DNA of 64,000 nt from Stenopsyche tienmushanensis. Lineage: Eukaryota; Arthropoda; Insecta; Trichoptera; Stenopsychidae. The translations under genes were made by a program, and so were the position numbers. The notes beneath the pieces are model-generated. The model made no database searches. It worked only from the letters and a program-made list of their open reading frames with translations, and was not told where the DNA came from. This document shows positions 1-9,260 of the stretch, piece by piece (the stretch's first letter is position 1; the number at the start of each line of letters is the position of its first letter). The stretch is taken from NCBI GenBank assembly GCA_008973525.1, contig WACJ01000040.1, positions 1,488,001 to 1,552,000 on the forward strand. Reading direction: 5' to 3'.

Positions 1-511
1 AGCTGCAACTCCGTATTTTGAGGCGGTACGAAAACGTAATATTTTTTCGTAAAAGTGTCACGAACAAGGAAGAAAAACTCAGATAAAAAAATCTTATGAA
101 GGAAAGAAATTTATATATATAAAAAGACTGTGGAAACTGTCAAAAAACTTTTTTATGAGGAGCAATTTTGGGAGTTTCAAAAATAATTGTTTCTTGAGAA
201 GATAAATAGCGTTAATCCATTGAACTATTAATATCATAGATTTTTTCTCCTATTACCGAATATCTATTTAATGAAATTAAATATGAGGATTTGATCAAAC
301 ATGACGACATTCGAATGCGATTTCATATTGCAGAGCTCCAGATATACAAATATTTTTTTTAGTTTCATATAGTCCTCTTCAAACAAAGATAGATCCAATA
401 TAAACGAGACTCTTTCAAAAAATATATTTATTTGATAGATACAAATCAAACCGTATAGGAAATAGCTGTAAATAGGAAATAAGGCTAAATCTAATTCTTT
501 CGATATTAATA
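1..511. other. AT-rich stretch, no gene seen
   Basis: No reading frame here resembles a known family and no terminal repeats or RNA-like folds stand out. It ends at the TA that flanks the mariner relic starting at 512. Confidence 0.5.
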
Positions 512-717
512 TTAGCGAGGACCCATAAGTAATCAATTATTTCGAATTAAAACGCAAAAAAATCGTAGCGATTTTATTTTAATTATCCAATCAATTATAT
601 AATTTCCATGATTATTTACAACCCTTTGCCATCTTTCAGGCAAAATTTCAATCTCTTTTTTATAAAAAGAGGCTGACTTTGTCGAAAAATAGTTATTTAG
701 GTGAATTTCAACTTCAT

Positions 718-1060
718 TTACATTTCAAAACGTCTTATTTTCAATGGAGTGCCTAGAAATTTGAATAAATAATAATCAGACGGCGCAATATCTGGCGAAT
801 ATGGCAGATGAGGTAACAGTTCCCAATTGAGTTCCCTATTTTTTTCCTGGGTTACTTTAGCTGCATGGGGTTTGGCATTCTCATGATGTAATATCACGCC
901 TTTTCGGTTGACGAAATTTGTATGATTTTCTAATAACTTTGCATTTACTCTGTCTAATTGTGAGCAATAAATTTGTGCATTGATAGTTTCTTCTAGTTTT
1001 AGAAACTCAAAGTGTATTATCCCACCACAATCCCACCACATGCACAAGAGAACCTTTTTG
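718..1060 (-). pseudogene. mariner transposase, C-terminal catalytic part (broken)
   Basis: Reading on the minus strand gives the mariner core in order: LLCMWWDCGG, then ETINAQIYCSQLDRVNAKLL, then LHHENAKPHAA, then LPYSPDIAPSDYYLFKFL, ending in RRFEM and a TAA stop at 718-720. In this family the second catalytic Asp sits in HHDNARPH; here it reads HHEN, so Asp is changed to Glu. The third Asp (APSD) is kept. The open frame continues upstream to 1170 only because it runs into the tandem array; those extra residues (MDFFRERVTFRIKIM) are array translation, not transposase. The first catalytic Asp (CDEKW in the 11.2 kb sister) is absent. In a live element the enzyme would cut and paste at TA sites; this copy is dead. 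Confidence 0.88.
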
Positions 1061-1121
1061 AACGAAACGAAACGAAACGTTGACGAACTGACCGTTTTTA
1101 TAATATATACTAAGTTATACA

Positions 1122-2160
1122 TGTCCATGATTTTGATTCTAAAAGTGACCCTTTCCCGAAAGAAATCCATTTTTTTACGTCTATGATTTTAATCCTAAAA
1201 GTGACCATTTCCCGAAAGAAATTAATTTTTTTACGTCCATGATTTTGATCCTAAAAGTGACCATTCCCGAAAGAAATCCATTTTTTTACGTCCACGATTT
1301 TGATCCTAAAAGTGACCATTTCCTGAAAGCAATCCATTTTTTTACGTCCCATGATTTTAATCCTAAAAGTGACCCTTTCCCGAAAGAAATCCATTTTTTT
1401 ACGTCCATGATTTGATCCTAAAGTGACCATTTCCCGAAAGAAATCCATTTTTTTACGTCCATGATTTTGATTCTAAAAGTGACCATTTCCCGAAAGAAAT
1501 CCATTTTTTTACGTCCATGATTTTAATCCTAAAAGTGACCCTTTCCCGAAAGAAATCCATTTTTTTACGTTCACGATTTTGATCCTAAAAGTGACCCTTT
1601 CCCGAAAGAAATCCATTTTTTTACGTCCACGATTTTAATCCTAAAAGTGACCCTTTCCCGAAAGAAATCCATTTTTTTACGTTCACGATTTTGATCCTAA
1701 AAGTGACCATTTCCCGAAAGAAATCCATTTTTTTACGTCCATGATTTTAATCCTAAAAGTGACCCTTTCCCGAAAGAAATCCATTTTTTTACGTTCACGA
1801 TTTTGATCCTAAAAGTGACCATTTCCCGAAAGAAATCCATTTTTTTACGTCCACGATTTTGATCCTAAAAGTGACCATTTCCCGAAAGAAATCCATTTTT
1901 TTACGTCCATGATTTTAATCCTAAAAGTGACCCTTTCCCGAAAGAAATCCATTTTTTTACGTTCACGATTTTGATCCTAAAAGTGACCATTTCCCGAAAG
2001 AAATCCATTTTTTTACGTCCATGATTTTTATTCTAAAAGTGACCATTTCCCGAAAGAAATCCATTTTTTTACGTCCATGATTTTAATCCTAAAAGTGACC
2101 CTTTCCCGAAAGAAATCCATTTTTTTACGTCCATGATTTTGATCCTAAAAGTGACCATTT
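1122..2160. repeat. 56-bp tandem repeat array (minisatellite), 18 full units plus partial ends
   Basis: Each unit reads roughly TTTCCCGAAAGAAATCCA, TTTTTTTACGTCCATGAT, TTTAATCCTAAAAGTGACC. Counting the CGAAAGAAAT core gives 18 units with partial units at both ends. Units differ at a few diagnostic positions (CCATG/TTCACG/CCACG; TTTAAT/TTTGAT; GACCC/GACCA). These variants recur in an ordered way, such as ATGATTTTAAT units followed by TTCACGATTTTGAT units, indicating that blocks of two or three units were copied. Units near the left edge carry more indels (about 1201-1440) than the middle. 56 is not a multiple of three, so the short peptides predicted across it are artefacts. Confidence 0.95.
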
Positions 2161-2189
2161 TCGGCATTTTTTAACCTTTTTTTGTTGAA

Positions 2190-2202
2190 GGGGGGGGGGG
2201 GG
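2190..2202. repeat. poly-G run at the array edge
   Basis: Thirteen consecutive G residues separate the array side from the GC-rich terminal sequence of the insert. Runs like this are unstable and hard to sequence, so the exact length should not be trusted. Confidence 0.85.
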
Positions 2203-2252
2203 CGCAATTTAGATTCCTGCCACGGGCGCATTATACCCTAGTTACGGCCCTG

Positions 2253-2560
2253 GTTATAAGCGATGTGCAGCAACTTTGTCGTTGATCCCTGTTTGTGTCG
2301 GACAATTGGTGAGGAATCCAAACGCCTTCTCTGCAACTTTTGCCAATCGCATGCAAGTGTTTTTGCACTGTTGACCAAATAGTCCCGAGTCTTGACGTTA
2401 TTTCTGTCACACTTAATTTTGGATCTGAATCCACTAGCGATTTCAGCAGCTCAGTATCGATTTCAGTAGATCTCCTACTTTGGTGGTCATCAACTAGGCT
2501 AAAATTACCACTTGTACACGTTGTAGGTTTTAAAGCAGAATTTTTTAATATTTTATGGTG
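2253..2560 (-). pseudogene. mariner transposase, DNA-binding part (broken)
   Basis: The minus strand encodes SGNFSLVDDHQSRRSTEIDT, then LLKSLVDSDPKLSVTEITSR, then LGTIWSTVQKHLHAIGK, then GVWIPHQLSDTN and QRQSCCTSLIT. This is the usual mariner order: linker and AT-hook-like GRP region (here degraded to SRRS), second helix-turn-helix, then the WVPHEL-type motif. The match to the 11.2 kb element begins at KRSCCTSLIT, so the two copies overlap for a few residues and together span most of the protein. Upstream of SGNFS the first helix-turn-helix is not recognisable. The reading stops at the insert junction at 2252/2253. Confidence 0.85.
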
Positions 2561-2600
2561 CATTTTAGAAAAAATAATATTGCAATTTGGCACACGATCT

Positions 2601-3890
2601 TTGATTCCTTTCTCCGTTAATAATTTTAGAGTTCAATGTGTCCTAAATTCGTAAAATTTAGCACTAGAGTTGGCAACCATTCAATTTTTACCCTTCACAT
2701 GATATTAAAAAAAGTACGAATTCGGGTTGTAAAATTAATGAATTTTTCCACCCGAAGACTTGCCCCAGCATGCGATGAAAATTCATCTATAAAATGAAAT
2801 AATTTCCTATGGATTATAAGTGTAACGCTCTGTTAAATAATGATAACGATGCACAGAAGGCATAAATAAGTATACATAGTTAAGTCTTCATAAATCACAA
2901 GAAATATGATATCTCTGCAAACGCTATTAGGTTTCCTTGCGAGCGTTCTATCGGCTTTCTTAATGGGACTTCTCCGCTTTAATAGATAAGATAATATATT
3001 TATTGTAATTCTTGGGAAATATTTGAAAGCGATGTTCGAAATTTGCCATCATCGCAAAGTTTGTATGGTAACGAGGAATTTGCGAGTCTTTATGTGCATT
3101 GCTTTTCGTTTTGGAATTTTTTCGCATGTCGTTAAAAATTCTTCGAATGCTGAAAGTTTGGCACGCAGAAAATCATATCTATACAATATTCATGAGCCTT
3201 ATATATTTGGGTGGATATTTAAATACTCCGTTGATTTAGAATTGACGTGCCCTTCGAAGTTTGCTTCGTTTTTAATTAAAATAGTTTCATTTTACACACG
3301 AAATTGCTTTCGTCAGATCAATGCTAGAGCACCCTAGTTTTTGGACTTCCACGCCCTGCAAAAGTTCGGAGAGGACTGCCAAAGTTGAGCACGTTATATT
3401 TCAAGATCCAGGCGCTTCGAATGCTTAATATTTTCTTTCAAATCTGCAACGCTTTTGAAAATATTTTTTACATTATAATTATAGGATGAAATTTGAGCAG
3501 ATGGAACATTTGAGAAGCGCCCGTGAGCCGTCACAAAAGTTGCACCTCTCTGATGTGTATTTTATGAGCCATCTTTCGCATATAAAGTGGCGATAAACTG
3601 ACAGTTTTTGTCATTTTATTGTGCCTCAAGAAACTCATATAATGGTAGCCTCCGTGGCGCACACCTTTGAGCGCGACTTCATTGTTATAAAATTTATTTT
3701 TTTAAATTCTTTTCCAACTATGGAAGGACTTTTAAATGGACGTGGAACGAGGACTATTTTTACAATTCGTCCATGAAATAAATGTACAACGAAAGGTTCA
3801 TACTTTCAACGTAATATGCAATGCAACCCTTATAAAGTAACAAACGATTATATATATATCAATAGTGCCAACACAATTTTAATCAATGCT
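2601..3890. other. 1.3 kb without recognised features
   Basis: A 104-codon frame at 3023-3337 is open but shows no family motif and no supporting context. No terminal repeats noticed. I see nothing I can name here. Confidence 0.45.
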
Positions 3891-3959
3891 TTATTCTCCT
3901 TCTGAATTTATAGTTTTGTTGTAGATGTTCTTCAATTTACAATAGAAGTAAAAAACGAA

Positions 3960-4140
3960 GAAAGGCAGTTTTGGATGAGTTTGATCGCCAATAAATGCCG
4001 ATACACAGTTGAGCGAGTTTGATCCATGTCTCTCAGCTAATCCATCAATGGAAAGACCTGGATTTGTTTCTACCAAATCTCGTAGAATGTCGTTATCCAG
4101 GGTTTTAGGCCTTCCATGACCTAATTCATCCAGTAACGAA
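3960..4140 (-). pseudogene. mariner-type transposase fragment, DNA-binding region
   Basis: On the minus strand the translation LLDELGHGRPKTLDNDILRD runs directly into LVETNPGLSIDGLAERHGS. This is the mariner GRP motif followed by the second helix-turn-helix (family pattern: GRP, D-x-LxxLVExNPxxTxxELAxxL). It differs clearly from the lineages at 0.5/11.2 kb, 16.5/26.2 kb and 63.4 kb, so it is a separate lineage. After SNSLNCVSAFIGDQTH the similarity fades, with no WVPHEL or catalytic motifs visible, and the frame drifts to a stop near 3891. No terminal repeats were found. Confidence 0.7.
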
Positions 4141-4237
4141 ATATTGTCGGATCAAAAATCTGATAAACCACTTTGATTTCGTTCGGCAACAAAGTCATCT
4201 TTGTGTATACCAAAAATGATTTTACAGTCACTGGAGG

Positions 4238-4730
4238 CAGATTTGCTTTTTTTTGTGCGGTAGATGCGTTCCGCGGAAAATAGCACAAAAAAGCTATGAC
4301 TTCTATAGAAAAAGTGAAGATGCGGTCGATGGATTTTAAAAACCACATAGCTTAGAAACAGCCGTATAAAATATATCCAAAATCACATAAAAAAAGTTAA
4401 TAAAAAACAGGGAAAACAATAAGGCAATCAAAAAATAACATTTTTGGTAACATTTAAATAAGGTCTTGCATCATTGGTGAATTTTAAGGATGTCTGACAT
4501 CTCAAATGCCAGATATCCACTAGAGAAATACTAATTATTTTAATTACAAACTATTACACAGCCCCAAATTATAATATTTTTCCAAATTTCGGTGAGTTTT
4601 AATGATTTATTTCCTATTTTATCCAAAATATCTCGATACGTACTCTTTATGAATTTTAAAAAAAAGAAAAAATTGCTATAAAAAAAACCGCATAACTTCG
4701 AAATCGCACAAAAAAAAGAGAATTGAGTGT
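4238..4730 (-). mobile_element. M1 MITE copy (TA-flanked, TGTGCG-rich), reverse
   Basis: The right end reads AAATCGCACAAAAAAAAG and then AATTGAGTGTA, matching the M1 terminus and a TA flank. Inside are the family's standard blocks: GCGGTAGATGCGTTCCGCGG, TATATCCAAAATC, an imperfect GGATGTCTGACATC hairpin, and CCAAAATATCTCGATACGTA. The left end is degraded. It lies about 90 bp from the mariner fragment at 3960-4140, but nothing shows that the two moved together. Confidence 0.8.
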
Positions 4731-7224
4731 ATATGATGTTATAACATAAAATAATCGTATTTTATTGAAATATATATTTGACAATATTTTAGAACAGCGA
4801 GTGCTCATTCAAAAGCAAGGACAAGGAGGATTTTTTTCCAATTTGAAGTTTTTTCTGCGAAAATTGTACACATTCTAAAGCAAAAACTGGTCAATTTAAC
4901 TCAAAAATGACTGTTTCGTGAATAAAAAAGCATTATAATATTTATGCCCCTAATTTTTCTTAATAAACCTCCCCTTGTGTTTATATCAATCAGATCGAAA
5001 TCGTTTATTATTTGCACCGGATTGGATGAAATCACGGTTATAGCGATCTTCGCATGTAGAATAAACCGATAAAGATACGTTTTAATACGAATTTCACGTT
5101 TATAACGAGCAAAAAATATAAACCATGCATGCGAAATGATGTCCTAGGATTTTAAATATTTAATCTTTGATCGGTTTTTATTCTGTGGTCAAACGGTCAT
5201 CGAATTAAATGTAATCCATGAAGCTAATTTAATTTTTAAGATGTGGTGCAAAATGTTCATTCCAACATAATGATTATTTTAATCGTATAATAGTACATAT
5301 AAGATACACTAAGCCTTATTGAGTGTATCGAATGTTCTGAACAGTTGCATGATATTACAAAAGCTGTATTGTATTGTTATACGTCGGATATTAAAATTGC
5401 TTCTTCAGCGGCAATGACGCAACCCCAATATGTGTTCAATCGGCCTTTACAATTTAAAATTTGATTGAACGATTGAATCTGTTTCATGCTAGTATCGATT
5501 GTATCAATATGAAAATGGTTGTATTTTTCAAATTAAATCACATACGAAGAGTATTCAATGTGTGAGCACATCTAGAACTTATGATGGCGAAATAAATCAT
5601 GGATGAAAACTTTCTCATTTTAATTTTTAACGAATGCTCCTGAACCTTTTTCAGATTTTTAAAGCGAAATTGTTGAATTTTTGAAAGTTTTTTTCGGCAA
5701 ACCAAACGGCTTACCCACGCTCCATCCTACCCTATATGCTTGAACATTTCTTGCATTATTTATAAGCCGCTTTCCTCCCATCAGTGTATGGGGAGCATTA
5801 TCTCAAAATTAAATTACGGCCATCATTTTGAACGTTCTCCTCTCATTTCGTCATATTTTTGCATATCATTATGCCCCGGGTACGCAAAGACTTAATTCGC
5901 CACTCTGCTCCGACTATCTTAGTCATTCTGCATCATGATGACGAGCTCCTGTCGCCAGACGGTTCCTGCATTTGTATGCAGAATGTCCCTTGCCATTGAC
6001 ATTTATCCAGGAGTGAGACGCTGGCGAATAGTAATTGAAGTCTCGTCTTCGTCACGCAATTCGGGACAAGAAGTGCAGACGTCCCTCATAAATCTGCAGT
6101 CTTTTTGTTCGGCTCCCTTTAAACGAGTCTTGCATCCCAACCTGTAAATGCATTGTCACGATTTTTAATGCATTTAAAGCCATACCAAATCCATGAAATA
6201 ATTATATTATTTGAAATGCTTTCAGAAGCGACTGTGGTACATAGTCTTGTATGACAGCTGAGAGTTGTACACATTGGAGAGTTAATTAACATCTTTGGCG
6301 AGGGTTCTTCATTATATTTTGTATTGTCTCGTTTTAATTTAATTTTGTCCTTATATACGTCCAAGACCATTGACGTTTACAATTTTGTCTATCATATTAT
6401 GCCTATTCAAACAGGGACGAATTAATTCAATGAATTCTGTGAAATTATGTTGAAGCCTGATGAAAATGAGACGCAAACATTTTAATTTTCATTAAAACTC
6501 TTCAGAGTGGGTGTGTATTCTCAAAAAAAATCCCTGTTAGAATTTTTTTAAAACAAATAAAAATACATAATGAATCTATAAGGAGGGGAAAATATCTCAT
6601 GTACCCAAAATACGACATTATAACTCCCCTAACAAAAGATTTAATTAATGAAGCTGTATATTGTTATAGGGGCTGTGATCATTCTATGTCCTTATTATTC
6701 TACTATGAAATTGTATATTACCTAATTTTCATTTGGATGTTATTTCAAAACAATCCAATTAATTACAAACAAACATTATATAATACCATTAAAAAAAATA
6801 ATTGCAAAATTCAATCGAACGGCTACCTTATACGCCCTCTCGTCTTTTTGTTGTAATGACGATAATTATTTATCAATCTCGCTGATCATAAATATAACAT
6901 AATGAATTAATGCTTCAACTATACAACAAAATATAACTTTGGACCGAAGCAAAGTTAGCCGGAGCTCAACAACTCCAAGTGAACAATTCCCCAGCGTTGT
7001 TTGTAAGTAGGCGGGGGTCAAAAGCTACCCACAAACGAACATTACGTTGAACTTTTAATATGCTCTTTGTTTTTATTGATTGTCGAATTCATTAAATGGG
7101 AATGATCATTAAAAAATAATTAATTATTAAATAAAACATTATTATGTCACAAGACTCGAAACTCAACCTAATAAAACCTACCCAAATTGCAAATATTTTT
7201 GAATAATTTCGCATTATAAGAATA
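4731..7224. other. 2.5 kb without recognised features
   Basis: Mostly AT-rich. The section 5870-6150 is more balanced in composition and holds an open frame of 70 codons without a recognisable motif. It could be an old repeat or a conserved non-coding stretch. No transposon ends seen. Confidence 0.4.
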
Positions 7225-7830
7225 CATTCGAACCTCTTTTTGTGCGATTTCGATGTTATGCGGTATTTTTTAAAGTTTTATTTATTTTTTTAAATATTAT
7301 AAAGAGTTCGTATCGAGATATTTTGGATAAAATAGGAAATAAGTCATCAACACAAACCGAAATTTGGAAAAAATTATAATTTGAGATTGTGTAAATCAAA
7401 GTGCATCTGCTGTCGCTGAATTATGTCGTTATAATAATTTATTCTGGTTTGAATTTTTAAAAAAACTAATTTCGTTATTTTTGTAATTTTTCCAATGTTT
7501 CGACTTCCAAAAATACATTTTCCAAAGATTATCCACGATATTTTAAGTTTCAATTAATTAATTTACTTCAAACTGGGTACGAATCTTTTTTATATAACCT
7601 TCTATCATTCCTACCAGATGCAAGACGTCCTTTAAATGTTACCAAAAATATTGTTTCTTAACTGCCTTATTGTTTTCATGTTTTTTTTATTTTATGCGAT
7701 ATTGGGTATATTTTATATAGCTGTTTCAAAGTTATGCGATTTTTCAAATTCATGGAATGCATCTTCATTTTTTTTTATGTAGGTCCTAGCTTTTTTTGTG
7801 CGATTTTCTGCGGAACGCATCTAAATAATT
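7225..7830 (+). mobile_element. M1 MITE copy, forward, long form
   Basis: Begins after a TA with CATTCGAACCTCTTTTTGTG and GATTTCGATGTTATGCGG. It keeps the internal CGTATCGAGATATTTTGG and AATTTGGAAAAA blocks, and later the TGCGATATTGGGTATATTTT and GCGGAACGCATCTA blocks. The last M1 bases and right-hand TA are not recognisable past about 7830. It also contains ACTTCAAACTGGGTACGAAT and a CCTACCAG block, otherwise seen only in the degraded 9.0 kb fragment. Confidence 0.8.
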
Positions 7831-8209
7831 TGTCTTATCAGCTAAATATATTTTTTTAAAGGGAAGTTGGGTAAAGAAAAATGATCCTATCTATTAAAAA
7901 AAGTTTGGTTGTTAGGGTGGTCCTTAAATGAGTCTTCGTTTTCAGTTTTCATTTTATTTCTATTAAAAAGCTTGTTATTCATATTTTTAGATGAAAATCG
8001 AATTTGAATATAAATGAAAATGTATTTACATGTTGTACAATATAGCTTCCTTAGTAATTTAGCATACAGGTATCATGATTACATATTTTTATTGTAATTT
8101 CCATGGTTTCAAACTTTTGAGGTTTTCATTTCAGTTTTCATTCCGGTTCAGATTCAAGCATTTATATCGGTTCGGTTCCCGTACATGACTTAAGTTCGCA
8201 AGCTGAAAC
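7831..8209. repeat. sequence with scattered CGGTTC motifs, possible hAT subterminal region
   Basis: 8100-8190 has GTTTTCATTTCAGTTTTCAT, CCGGTTCAG and TATCGGTTCGGTT. The same kind of sequence appears at 8883-8985, on the far side of the H1 MITE, and at 46.5 and 51.3 kb. One reading is that H1 landed inside an older element with CGGTT-rich ends. No terminal repeat could be fixed. Confidence 0.35.
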
Positions 8210-8835
8210 TTGGGAATCCAATCCCGGGATCCTAGACAGTTTTAGGTACTTAAGAATCCCGGGATTAGTAAACGTAATCCCGAAAAATTCGGGATTGAAA
8301 TTTTTATCTAACAGAAATCGTACACCTCACCAACACGATGAAGGCTACTAAATCGAGACATTCCCGACGAAATCTGGCGAAACAAACTACTAATTGGCGA
8401 GCTTAGGCGACGCTTAGAGACAGTAAGGCCCGATCCACACTATGGTGCCGTTAACTGTTCGATCTCGCTCCGATCCCGGTCCGATCAAATATTCTTACAC
8501 AAGAAACAATCAGAGTATTCACACTATCAGATCGTTTCAATTCCGTTTAACGGAATAAAATTCGGCCTAACTCTCTAATTTATGTATTAACGTACTTGTA
8601 TGTTTTCAAATTGTTATAGTAACCTTTCCCTACCGGTGATGTATTTACTACACTTCGACTCTAATAATGGGAATATCGATATGAAATATAATAGATGCGG
8701 GGTTCAGACTTTTTTGTATTCCTCCCTAATATAATTACAAATCTCAATCCCGGGATCCCGGGACTGATCCCAGGATTGTCTAATGCAATCCCGAAATCCC
8801 GGGATCGAAATTTTGGCTCGGGATTGGATTCCCTA
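8210..8835 (+). mobile_element. H1 hAT-type MITE, forward, full length with a nested insertion
   Basis: Terminal inverted repeats: TTGGGAATCCAATCCCGGG at the left and CTCGGGATTGGATTCCCTA at the right. Both ends carry several CCCGGGATCCCGGGA-type palindromic words near the tip, typical of hAT-derived non-autonomous elements. The body matches the copies at 14.6 kb (same strand) and 23.4-24.8 kb (opposite strand), including CCTACCGGTGATGTATTTAC and CACGATGAAGGCTACTAAAT. A 141-bp piece at 8427-8567 is missing from the other copies. No convincing 8-bp target duplication is visible here. Confidence 0.82.
8427..8567. mobile_element. 141-bp nested insertion with TAA duplication (PIF/Harbinger-like)
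   Basis: Relative to the 14.6 kb H1 copy, this block is extra. It starts GGCCCGATCCACACTATGG and ends AATTCGGCC, with TAA directly on both sides (8424-8426 and 8568-8570). A three-base TWA duplication is the hallmark of PIF/Harbinger elements. The terminal match is short (GGCC) and only CACACTATGG/CACACTATCAG recurs inside, so the assignment is tentative. Confidence 0.45.
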
Positions 8836-8882
8836 CTTACAATATTAACACAAAAATCAACCTAACTCTCTTTCACGTAAGA

Positions 8883-8985
8883 CGTGCACCGAACCGATAA
8901 AACCGATATTTTGAATCGGTTCAATTCCGGTTTTCATTTCAGCAAAAATAACGGTTTTATCAGTCATCAGTTTTCAGTTCATTTC
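8883..8985. repeat. ATCGGTTTT-rich repeat piece
   Basis: Contains CGAACCGATAAAACCGATAT, TTGAATCGGTTCAATTCCGG and AAAATAACGGTTTT. AAAAATAACGGTTTT recurs at 51.35 kb and ATCGGTTTT at 46.55 kb. Repeated short words like this are usual in the subterminal regions of some hAT elements. Confidence 0.4.
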
Positions 8986-9260
8986 CAAAATTTTAATTAT
9001 TTACGGAGTTATAGCTATTTTAGTGACGAGGCAACTACTTTTTTTAACATGGTTGACACGATATTTCAAGTAATTTACTTCAAATTTAATATGAACCTTT
9101 ATATATAACATTCTATTGCTCCTACCAGATTTATGTCAAAATTTTATTTTTAGCTATTTAAAAAATTACCTTTTCAAACATTTGCCATTTTGTGATTAGA
9201 AGGGTTGAAATTTTATCTACTAGGGTCACTCTATTTTTACCCCTTACATTTTTGAAAAAT
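8985..9260 (+). repeat. degraded internal M1 fragment
   Basis: TTACGGAGTTATAGCTATTT, GAGGCAACTACTTTTTT, ATGGTTGACA, GCCATTTTGTGAT and AGGGTCACT occur in the same order as in the long M1 copy at 18.17-18.40 kb. No termini remain. Confidence 0.65.

Larger units (their letters stand above)
1065..2252. mobile_element. insert inside mariner copy 1, hAT-like end, carries the tandem array
   Basis: Comparison with the 11.2 kb mariner fixes the right junction: mariner sequence stops at 2253 and the insert begins, on the minus strand, with CAGGGCCGTAACTAGGG. That start resembles termini of hAT-type or related non-autonomous elements. Next comes GCGCCCGTGGCAGG, closely matching GCGCCCGTGGCGGG at 63.28 kb, so this end belongs to an interspersed family. 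The left junction near 1065 is less certain, and no inverted repeat of the right end or clear target duplication was found there. Family assignment is an inference. Confidence 0.5.
512..2600 (-). mobile_element. mariner (Tc1/mariner, DD34D) relic, copy 1, split by a repeat-bearing insert
   Basis: The left edge at 512 follows a TA and carries the terminal repeat core CCATAAGTAATCAATTATTT, shared with the complete-ended sister at 11189-11992. Two transposase pieces lie on the minus strand: an N-terminal piece at 2253-2560 and a C-terminal piece at 718-1060. Between them are about 1.2 kb of unrelated DNA with a 56-bp tandem array. Compared with the sister, about 130 bp of transposase (including the first catalytic Asp) is missing at the junction, so a deletion accompanied or followed the insertion. 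No matching terminal repeat was found near 2600-2700, so the 5' end is lost. The element cannot be autonomous. Confidence 0.85.

Noticed and set aside
1060..1170. Extra N-terminal residues fused to the mariner C-terminus
   Set aside because: They are translated tandem array; the same peptide appears in other frames across the array.
1122..2160. CRISPR array
   Set aside because: Units are contiguous 56-bp repeats with no unique spacers, in animal DNA.
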